Source: Jacaranda mimosifolia (taxonomy: Eukaryota; Streptophyta; Magnoliopsida; Lamiales; Bignoniaceae). From it: a DNA stretch of 64,000 nt. Location: NCBI GenBank assembly GCA_018894105.1, contig CM032121.1:19378730-19442729 (forward strand), in the 5' to 3' direction. Positions 56,205 to 64,000 of this stretch are shown here, piece by piece. Position 1 is the first letter of the stretch. Every line of letters starts with the position of its first letter. Both the position numbers and the translations under genes were made by a program. The notes beneath the pieces were generated by a model. The model was not told where the DNA came from and made no database searches. It saw only the letters and a program-made list of their open reading frames with translations.

Positions 56205-57367
56205 CATGGTTCGCCGGATTGGCGATTTTTCGGCTGGAACGGGGTTATCGGAACCGGATCGGGCAACGGCGTTCCGTCGCACCGGAGTAGAACGGGGTTG
56301 TGTTAAGAATGGGCAAAATCGGCCGATATCTCGCCGGAACGCCGATCCACACCGATAAATCGGTTCTTCACGGCGGGCCGGAACGGGAAGGTGGACGCGG
56401 GAAGAAGATGGACTCGGGACTGGAGATTGTTCTTCATTTTTCAGTCGGCCTGGAACGGTGGTGTTTTGAAGGATGATGGTGGTGGCGGGATGGTTGCCGG
56501 CGGGAGGTTTGGTGGCGTTGGATGATGAGATTGGAATGGGATGCTTGAAAATAGGAAGGCAGAGGGCCGCTGGAGAAGCCAGGATTTTGCTTTGTTTCTT
56601 TCTTTTTTTTTTTTTTCTTTTTTGTTAATCAAATTTTACATATTATCTTAATTATTTAGAAATTACATTTAGATGTTTATTCTTGTTTCTAAATGTATAA
56701 TTCTATATTAATTCAAGATATAATAAAGTTATATTTTTAAATATTTTATTTTTTTTATATGTAAATTTGAATTTTCAATTTACAAAAGAATAAGAATATA
56801 TAAAAAATTAATGTATAACATGTCTTCTATTTTGTTTGTTTTAACAAAAAGTTAAATCATATTAAGAAATATATAACACTTAATAAATTGTAATTTATAT
56901 AGAATGATGGAAAATTTTTAACTATTTGTTTACATGTCAAAAAATTAGAAATCATTATAATTAGTTCCTAATATATTTCATCAAAAATGCGCTAAAGGAT
57001 GTTACAAAATTTTGTACATTATTATTCTACACTTATTAGTAATGTTATAATTTTATTCTGTCAAATTCACTTTCATTATATTATTGAATAATTGAATGAA
57101 CAATTTAAAAAACAATATCCTCAATACTGTTATAAGAAAACTTTATGAAATCTAAATCAATTTATAATGCATAAAATTATGTTATTGTCTAATATAAATA
57201 CTATTAGATATTCTTATGTGTTTTAACATTTTTTGGCATTTTTTTGAAATTTTTTAATGCTTTAAATCACAAAATGTGCGGAACGTCCGCGATCGTTCCG
57301 CGATATTGCAATGAAACTGGAACAATAGTTCCCGTTCCGTTCTCCGTGACCGTTCCTGCGAACCATG
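56205..57367. mobile_element. hAT-like non-autonomous element with perfect 8-bp target duplication
   Basis: It is flanked on both sides by GTTACGGC (56197-56204 and 57368-57375). The ends are inverted repeats: CATGGTTCGCCGGA on the left and, on the other strand, CATGGTTCGCAGGA at the right. Both ends carry many copies of GGAACGG / CCGTTCC in the first and last 200 bases, including CGGAACG(T/A)TCGCG-type palindromes at 57280-57305. This fits subterminal transposase-binding repeats. The left 400 bases are G+C rich and the middle is AT-rich. An 8-bp duplication with CA(T/G)GGTTCGC-like ends is typical of hAT elements. No transposase is encoded. Confidence 0.85.
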
Positions 57368-57375
57368 GTTACGGC
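57368..57375. repeat. Target-site duplication of the hAT-like element, right copy
   Basis: GTTACGGC, identical to 56197-56204. Confidence 0.85.
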
Positions 57376-58333
57376 TGTTTTGGTGCGTGTTCCACTTTTC
57401 GAAAAAATATTGTGGATTTAAAAAATAATATTGTCATAGCAAGGAGTATCATGCACAGTAATTTGTTGAGCCTTGTTTTTCACCAGCTACGCTGTTTAAA
57501 CAAAGAAATTTGCGTCTGCGAATTGTCCAAAGTTTGGTTTCTTTTGCCTGCTTGTCCAAAATTTCCATCATTGATTGGCCCTTTCAGCCCTTCATAAATA
57601 TGTGATTTAACATACGGAGAAGGAAGTAGAAGCTAACATCATATCAACCCAAAATTCTTGCCCTTCTCCTGAGGAAAGTATAAATACCACTAAAACAAAT
57701 TAGCAAATTCCACCGGAATCTGCCGCAAATTCGTCGAAAAACAATATTTTCTACAGAATTCCGATAGAAAAATTTTCAGTTGGAAAAAGCTTCATCATAA
57801 TTTTTTTATTTTTTTTTTTCAGAGGAAAATTTGCGCAAAAAATTTGCATTGGATTTCGACATTTTAGAAACTGACTCTAGCTTTCCATCTCTAATTCGAA
57901 AATTCCCTTGAGAAAAATTCCAGCAGAAACTTCGCCAGTTTTTTATTGGAGTTTATCAAGACAAACTCCGACTGAAAACCAACAGAAAATTCCACTGATT
58001 TTTTTTAGGGCATTTTTTTTTTATTTCGGGGGATTTGGTCTCACAAGTTCGTTGGAAATATCTTTTAAGAAAACAATTTTTTTATTTTGTTTTAGGTTTA
58101 CTAAATCTATAACCTATTCATATTAATGTTACATCTAATAATAAGCAAAAAAATATCAAATAATAAATATTCAATTATATCCAAATTATAAAATAAAAAA
58201 AAATATAATTTGATAAATGCTTATTGTAAAAATATTTAAAATACAAACAAAATATAAAAATAAGCATCCTAACTATTGGCCCTTGTCGGCATCATCACAT
58301 CTGCAAAGTAGTTGCCATCATCATCATCATCAT
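57376..58333. other. Unassigned stretch with possible CACTA-like repeats
   Basis: I find no gene. From 57690 (CACTAAAACAAATTAGC) to about 58060, short AAATTCC(A/G)(C/G)CGGAA-like and TTCGTCGAAAA motifs recur in both orientations, similar in style to CACTA subterminal repeats. No second terminus was found. The rest is AT-rich. Confidence 0.35.
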
Positions 58334-58969
58334 TGAAAGTTTATAGGGTCTTAGAGGGATAAAGAACTCAGATGAGTCAGATACGATATAGATATACTGA
58401 ACTGGAACTTCCAGACAAGATTGAAATTCCAGGGATAATAAAAATAGACAGAGCAATAAATGAAAGAGATAAAGGTATTTATAGTAGTTCGGCAAGTCTA
58501 CTCTACTACTTAAGCCAGAAGACTTAGAATTTTGAACCTGCACTTTGATTAATAATAACAGTTACAAAATACGAAGTACCAAACAACTAGAGCCAAGCAC
58601 TGGATCAATCTTCAGAGGCTGATCAAGAGAAACAAATACTCTGACTAAATCACATCAGATGTTGCAAAGCACTCACTCAACTTTTCACTAGCAATATTGC
58701 TTATACAAGTTTATTGTGAGCCTTATTACTTTTGCTAGTCTTCTTGTCACTAAATAACCTTAGTTACTACCAAATATACAATGACAGAAAACGACCTCAT
58801 ATTTTGCATGTTTCCTTCTATAGATGGACAGCTACATCTTTTAGTCAAATGGAAAGTTCCTTAATTGATGCAAGTGCTAGTTTCCTTGTGAATCATTTCA
58901 AATCTATTGCCAATCATTCCATATGAGAAATTGGGCATAATTAAAATATTCTTGGAAACAAACCTAACA
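58334..58969 (-). repeat. 3' LTR of the Sirevirus-like Ty1/copia element
   Basis: On the minus strand it starts TGTTAGGTTTG at 58969, directly after a purine tract, and ends ACCCTATAAACTTTCA at 58334. The same ending is found at 63982-64000, where the 5' LTR begins to leave the window, so the right border is supported by its partner. Length 636 bases. Confidence 0.88.
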
Positions 58970-58984
58970 AACTCCCCCTTTTTG
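58970..58984 (-). other. Polypurine tract of the Ty1/copia element
   Basis: On the minus strand AAAAAGGGGGAGTT precedes the LTR start at 58969. Similar AGGGGGAGA tracts occur upstream near 59005 and 59297, a pattern common in the 3' untranslated region of Sireviruses. Confidence 0.7.
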
Positions 58985-59399
58985 ATGATGACCAATGCAA
59001 TAAGTCTCCCCCTGTCAAATGTAATCATAGCACATATCTTGTACAAGTCTATATTCCTACCATAGATTAGTATCTCAATATCATAACAACATCATCACAG
59101 GGTAAGAGTACAAAAGATGTAACAGTTTGAGATGTAAATATAATTAACGTCAACATGTTTCAGAGCAACAGATTCAGCGTCATAAATTGCTTAAGTGACA
59201 AAACATCAAGCAATCAAAAGTTGACCTCAAGATAATAGTCAAAATCAGCAGTTGAAAAGTTGAGACATATGAGACTTAATCATGAGATTTAATCTCCCCC
59301 TTCATCATCAAAAAGGCTAATGGTCATGGTAACATTTGTGAACATTTGAACATTTTATTTGGATACCCAAATTATGCAGGAAAGTTTTTAATTCCTAAT

Positions 59400-60895
59400 T
59401 TCTCTTTAAGAAAGTATAATCTTTCGACTAATGGTTTTGTAAATATATAGCAAGTTGATTTGTGGTATCCATATAGTTTATGCAAATATCTCCATTAACA
59501 ACATGATCCTTAATAAAATGATGCCTTATCTCTATGTGCTTGGTGTATGAGTGGTGTACAAAATTCTTTGTGATGCTAATAGCATTAGTATTATCACGAT
59601 TGATAGGAACACATGAAAAATCAAGACCAAAGTCACAAAGTGTTTGTTTCATTCATATTACCTATGTGCAGCAGTTTCCTAGAGCCATGTATTTTGCTTC
59701 TGTGGTGGATAAAGCTACAACATTTTGTTTTTGCTGCACCAACTTACTAAGCATTGACCGAGGAGTTGGCAAGTTCCAGTCGTACTTTGGCAGTCAATTT
59801 TGCACCTGGCATAATCAGCATAAGAGAATATAATAAGAGTAAAAGAGTTTGACCGAGGATACCAGAGACCTAGTTGGGGAGACCTTTTTAGATATCAAAG
59901 AATTCTTTGCACGTCTTTGAGATGTGATTCTTTTGGATCTCCTTGAAATCGAGCACAAAGATTAGTGAAAAATAGTGTATCTAGTCTGCTTGTAGTTAAA
60001 TATAGCAGACTTCCAATCATCCCTCAGTACAAGGTCTCATCTATGCTGTTCTCAGATGGATCAAGTTCCAGCTTGGTGTTAGGTGCCATTGGAACTGGTG
60101 TTTTCTTACAATCCTCCATTCGAAACTTTTTTAGTAATTCGCTAGTGTACTTTTCTTGACAGAGAATAATTCCTTGAGGAGTTTGTTTAATTTGGAGACC
60201 AATAAAGTAATTGAGATGTCCCATAAGACTAATTTCAAATTTAGTTTGTATCTATGTAACAAAGTCTTCACAAAACTCAAATTTTGTTCCCCCAAAAATA
60301 TAACATATACATAAATTTGCACTAATAAAATATCATTTTGAGAGTTTTTTGTGAAAAGAGTGCTGTCAACTGTCCCCATACAGAATCCTTTTAATGAAAG
60401 AAAGTTGCTTAGGCGTTCGTACCAAGCTCTAGGGCCTTGCTTTAGACCATAAAGAGCTTTTGAGAGTTTAAAAATGTGATTTGGAAAAGAGGGATTTTTG
60501 AACTAGGTAGCTGTTAAACAAAGACTTCCTCTTTCAAAACCCATTTAAGAAGGCACTCTTTACATCCACTTGAAAAAGAGTAAAATATTTATGAGATGCA
60601 TAAGCTAAAAGCATGCGAATGGATTCAAGTTGTGCAATAGGAGCATAAGTTTCATCATAGTCAATACCTTCCTGCTGAGAGTATCCCTTGGCAACTAATC
60701 TTGCCTTGTTCTTGATAACATTACCTTTACCATCAAGTTTGTTTCGAATACCCACTTAGCTCCTATCACAGGGTGTTCTAATGGTCTTTCAACTAAGTTC
60801 AAGACTTTATTTTTGTCAAACTGTAAAAGTTCGTCCTTCATAGCTTTAACCCAGGGTTTATCACTTAAAGCTTCTTTAATGCTTCCGGGTTCTGT
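59400..60895 (-). pseudogene. Ty1/copia reverse transcriptase and RNase H remnant
   Basis: Reading down the minus strand: the RT start near 60890 with EPGSIKEALSDKPWVKAM; then 60755-60534 with [24 protein letters not shown] and [13 protein letters not shown], all well-kept copia motifs. The catalytic YVDD box near 60310 reads YVYV, so polymerase activity is lost. Next, 60224-60024 has MGHLNYFIGLQIKQTPQGI and KKFRMEDCKKTPVPM. RNase H follows to about 59400 with IGSLLYLTTSRLDTLF, a TGTCQLLG segment where relatives have a serine-rich SxTGxC, and NTNAIS-like NRDNTNAIS with HIEIRHHFI. Stops and shifts are frequent. Domain order (IN before RT) marks Ty1/copia; the long linker and CCHC style suggest the Sirevirus group. 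Confidence 0.88.
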
Positions 60896-61240
60896 AAGAG
60901 AAAGGAATACAATATTAGTAACATTAGAAGATTCCTCTTTTGCACGAGATCTTGTGGTAATTCCTGCTTAGGGATCCCCAATTATGTTGTTGGTTGGATG
61001 ACTGGAAAATTGTTTGAATTTTCTCATTTTTTCATCACCATAATTGTTGGAACTTCCAATCGTATCATCTGTTGGGGGATTACTCCCTTCTAAAATCTTA
61101 GGATCTTTGCTTTGTTGAATAACTTCAATAACCTGTTCAGCTCCTACAGATTCAATGCTCAAGGTTTCCTTGGCAGCTAGAGGGTTAGTTTCATCAAATA
61201 CCACATGAATGGTTTCTCGAATTACTCGATTTTGTTTGTT
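60896..61240 (-). pseudogene. Linker between integrase and reverse transcriptase
   Basis: A hydrophilic frame (61204-60968, VFDETNPLAAKETLSIESV and an acidic, Ser-rich continuation) joins integrase to RT in the copia polyprotein. It has no catalytic motif. VVFDE at the end of the integrase C-terminus is a common copia phrase. Confidence 0.65.
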
Positions 61241-61910
61241 AAAAACTTTATATGCTTTACTATGAATTGAGTATCCAACATAAATACCTCGTTAGATTTT
61301 GAATCAAATTTACCTTGTGGGTCTCTATCGTTGAGAATGTGACACTTGCATCCAAAGACTTGAAAATAGGAAATGTTTGGAACTTTTTCATTCCACAATT
61401 CATAAGGTGTCTTTTTTATGAAAGGTATGAGGAAAACTATATTGATCACGTAGCATTCCATATTGATTGTTTCTCACCATAAGGTATTTAGAAGACTGTA
61501 TTCATTTAGCATTGATCGCGACATTTCCTGGAGTACCCTATTTCCTAGAATACCCTTTTGTTGGGATGTTCTAGGAGCAGAAAAGTTATGAGCATATCCA
61601 AATTCATCATAAAAATTATTAAAATTCGAATTCTCAAATTTTCTAGTCCATGATCACTTCTTATGGACTTAATGGTGTAAGCTGTTTCATTTTGTATTCT
61701 CTTTGTGAGTAGAATGAAAGATTTTAATGCATCATTTTTGTGAGACGGAAATAGCACCCAAGTGAAGTGTGAAAAATCATCCACAATTACAAGCACATAT
61801 TTGCTACCACAAAGAGTTTGAGTTTGCATTAGACCAAAAAGATGTAGATGAAGAAGATCATGCAGTTTTAAGGAAGATACATTATTTATAGGCTTGGAAG
61901 AAGTTTTTGT
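61241..61910 (-). pseudogene. Ty1/copia integrase remnant
   Basis: On the minus strand: GSKYVLVIVDDFSHFTWVLF near 61800 with the first catalytic Asp, and IRSDHGLE near 61650 with the second. After a shift there is a decayed stretch where relatives have PQQNGVVERKN. Then KTPYELWNEKVPNISYFQVF near 61420 and GCKCHILNDRDPQGKFDSKS follow. A stop after DACVKGK separates it from the upstream zinc domain. Frame shifts occur near 61600 and 61480. Confidence 0.88.
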
Positions 61911-62465
61911 CTATTTTCCTTTAACACAAGCATCGCAAACTTTATTTTCACTAAAGTTCAGATTTGACATACCTCTTACAAGACCCCTTTTAACAATATG
62001 ATTCAGCAAATTTATGTTTGCATGACCTAAGCGTCTGTGATGTGTCCAACTAGAGTTTTCTAATGCAATGAGACATTCTACATTTTGGTTTATGAGATCA
62101 CTCAGATTAATGCAATAAATATTCCTATCTCTAGTGGCAGTGAATATAGTTACATCATTTTTTGACACAATGTAAAGTAAAGGTTGAAAAAGTACCTGAT
62201 AGCCACTATTACATAGTTGGCTAATACTTAGCAGATTGTGTTTTAGCCCTTCTACCAGCCAGACTTTTTCTATGCAAGTTCCAATGTTTTTGCCAACAGT
62301 ACCTTTTTTGACTATTTTGCCTTTGGTGTTGTCTGCAAATAAGACATTTCTTCCATTGAATTGTTGTAGTTCTGAGAAGAATGACTTATCTCTTACCATA
62401 TGTCTAGAACATCTATTGTCCAGATACCATTTTTTACTTGTTTTCTTTGTTAGCTCCTGCATCAC
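61911..62465 (-). pseudogene. Ty1/copia protease and integrase zinc-binding domain
   Basis: One open stretch of 184 codons. It begins with [20 protein letters not shown], the copia protease site where relatives read DSGCSRHM. Here Ser and Gly are changed (DNR), so the protease is probably inactive. The rest of the protease ([25 protein letters not shown]) is well kept. The integrase HHCC zinc domain follows, with HHRRLGHANINLL and KVCDACVKGK. It joins gag upstream and the integrase core downstream. Confidence 0.9.
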
Positions 62466-63949
62466 AGATGTTTAACCTTTTAGGTACCCACTTATTGCTG
62501 GGTCTTGGTTTGTTAGTCTTTTTAACCTACACATACTTAGTTTCGATTTGTCTTTTTATTGGACATTTATAGGATAAGTGACCAACATGATTGCAAGTAT
62601 GGTAGATTATGGGATTTTTAGGAGTTCTTTTTATAAGAGGCATTTTCCCTTTTAGTTTCCTCTTTAGTGAGTAATTTTCTTCCAGAAGAATCTCTACTTA
62701 CTTTTCTATTTCTTTATTCTTTAGAACTATTCTATTTCTATCTTTCAATCCTTTTTTTATGATATTACTATAGACATGGACTATCTCTGCCTTTTCATTA
62801 ATAGTCTTCTGTAATTGTTCCTTAAGAGAGTTTAATTCTATTTCCAATTTAGCTAACTGATTGTGACACTCAATATGTATGTTCGGTGAACTGGTACTTT
62901 CATGATCAAACTCAAAACTTTCAGAGTCGAATACAGAATTGAAACTTACCTGCTTATCTGCTCTTAGATAATTATCTTCAATGTCAAATTGATCTGAGTC
63001 AAAGTCGTTCGATGTAATTATAATGGCTCTTGGTCTGGAACTTCTTTCAGGTTTGGGACTTCTTCTCAACTTTGGACAGTTTGGTCTTCTGTGACCCACT
63101 TCATGACACTCATGGCGTATGATTTGTTCTAGTTTCTGATATTCATTTCTCTTGTAGTTGGATCTTGCGTCCTTTTTGAATTTCCTTTTCGCTTGAGTGA
63201 GTTGCCTCAAACGCCTAGTAACCATCACAATTTCCTCATTTATGGTTTCTTCATCAAGGTCTCTCAAGTCATCATTCCAGTCTCTATTTTCAGCACTGAA
63301 AGATATGTTTTTCTTATTCTTACCTCAAAACTTCCTTCCTTACTCAAGAGAGTCATTTTATGTGAGGTAAGGGATCCAATGAGTTCACCCATAGTCATCT
63401 TTTCCAAATTCTTTGCTTCATGAGTAGCTGTTACTTTCGGATTCCATTATTTGGGTAAAGAGTGAAAGATTTTTCTGACTTGCTCGCTTTCTGAGATAAT
63501 TTTTCCCAGAGCAAACATTGGGTTCATAAATTCCATAAAGCGACTTATCAATTCATCTATTTTCATTGAAAACATTTCAAATTGGTGAGTAAGAAGAGCA
63601 ATTCGTTCCAATTTTACCTGAGAGGTTCCTTCATGGCTAATTTGCAACATGTCCCACATTTCTTTCGCTGAGGAGCTAGTACTAACGTGATTGTATTCTT
63701 CTTTGATAAGGGCACATGACAGAAGATTTTCTTGTCTTCCATCTTAAGTTCCATTCTGCCTTTTGGAGACATTTCAGAATTCATTGGAATAAAAGGCCCA
63801 TCAATGACAATGCTCCAAAGATCATAGTCTAGTGCTACGAAAAACTCTTGGATTCTATTTTTCCATGTAGAATAATTTGTTCCATTAAGCAAGGGTGGAC
63901 GAGTATGAGATTGTCCTTCTGCATAAATTTCAAAACTAGAGGCAACCAT
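62466..63949 (-). pseudogene. Ty1/copia gag remnant (Sirevirus-like)
   Basis: It starts at ATG 63949 and soon reads RPPLLNGTNYSTWKNRIQEF, then ALDYDLWSIVIDGP, the usual gag N-terminus of this group. A shift near 63700 breaks it. The UBN2-type capsid part continues with MWDMLQISHEGTSQVKLERI and ISRFMEFMNPMFALGKIIS (63659-63447). A zinc knuckle near 63110 reads RHECHEVGHRRPNC, with the first Cys replaced by Arg. A coiled-coil-like region (HNQLAKLEIELNSLKEQL) lies near 62850. A second knuckle near 62600 reads YHTCNHVGHLSYKC, with the first Cys replaced by Tyr. Two knuckles with a coiled-coil between them are seen in Sireviruses. Several stops are present. Confidence 0.85.
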
Positions 63950-63963
63950 TAGAGAGAAATCAA

Positions 63964-63981
63964 CCTGGCTCGAATGCCAAT
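63964..63981 (-). other. Primer-binding site of the Ty1/copia element
   Basis: On the minus strand TTGGCATTCGAGCCAGG follows the LTR end by one base. It resembles TTGGTATCAGAGCCAGG, the initiator methionine tRNA site, with three changes. Confidence 0.65.
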
Positions 63982-64000
63982 TGAAAGTTTATAGGGTCCC
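63982..64000 (-). repeat. 5' LTR of the Ty1/copia element, inner edge only
   Basis: The last bases of the window match the inner end of the LTR at 58334 for 17 bases (TGAAAGTTTATAGGGTC). The rest of the 5' LTR lies outside. Confidence 0.8.

Noticed and set aside
1..64000. tRNA, rRNA, CRISPR arrays, prokaryotic operons or organellar inserts
   Set aside because: I saw none while reading both strands; primer-binding sites resemble tRNA ends only because retroelements use tRNA primers.

Overview
The window is nuclear DNA of a flowering plant, most likely a eudicot. It is AT-rich, holds one six-exon plant transcription-factor gene with canonical GT-AG introns, and is otherwise almost entirely nested, decayed plant transposable elements. 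I see no rRNA, tRNA, CRISPR array, bacterial operon or organellar gene cluster.

Layout. 1-5190: the 3' half of a Ty3/gypsy element, probably of the Tat lineage. It has integrase remnants, a 65-bp tandem array, an additional gene on the opposite strand with its own TATA box, and a probable 3' LTR. The LTR abuts an L1-type LINE remnant on the minus strand (5190-7475). 7475-9300: a diverged copy of a long LTR family that recurs three more times (18612-20771; 22856-25110 reversed; 45220-48294). 9440-18522: a decayed CACTA transposon on the minus strand with two genes (TNP2-type transposase and a PF03004-like gene). It is interrupted by a CACTA-type miniature element, an AT-rich MITE-like block and a 3.15-kb LTR. 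18612-25870: a Ty1/copia element with 5' LTR, primer-binding site and gag/protease; its gag is split by a reversed solo LTR of the same family. 25875-31342: an Athila-type Ty3/gypsy element on the minus strand (integrase, ATHILA ORF-1-like gene, 3' LTR), cut by a CACTA-like terminus. 31343-36560: AT-rich DNA with two nested Mutator-like elements, each with about 9-bp target duplications. 36138-48480: a stretch bounded by matching CACTA-type termini. It holds three exons of a decayed plastid-type monodehydroascorbate reductase gene, a truncated Ty3/gypsy gag-RT, and a truncated LTR with a third Mutator-like element inside.

The one convincing intact host gene is a KANADI-family GARP transcription factor on the minus strand (CDS 48970-53351, six exons, 465 codons by my reading). 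Its 5' flank is mostly repeat-free for about 2.4 kb. Beyond it lie a MITE and a hAT-like element with a perfect 8-bp target duplication (56205-57367). The right end (58334-64000) is a minus-strand Sirevirus-like Ty1/copia element: its 3' LTR, all coding domains and its primer-binding site are inside the window and its 5' LTR runs off the edge.

The elements do not act together as a pathway. Their relation is insertion order, which can be read from interrupted reading frames and target-site duplications. Nearly all their coding regions carry stops, frameshifts or lost catalytic residues. Several of the stops are C-to-T or G-to-A changes, as expected for old methylated repeats. The features that stand out are the antisense gene with its own promoter, the gene fragment between CACTA-like ends, the recurring GC-rich cores inside AT-rich elements, and a repeated motif in the copia leader.
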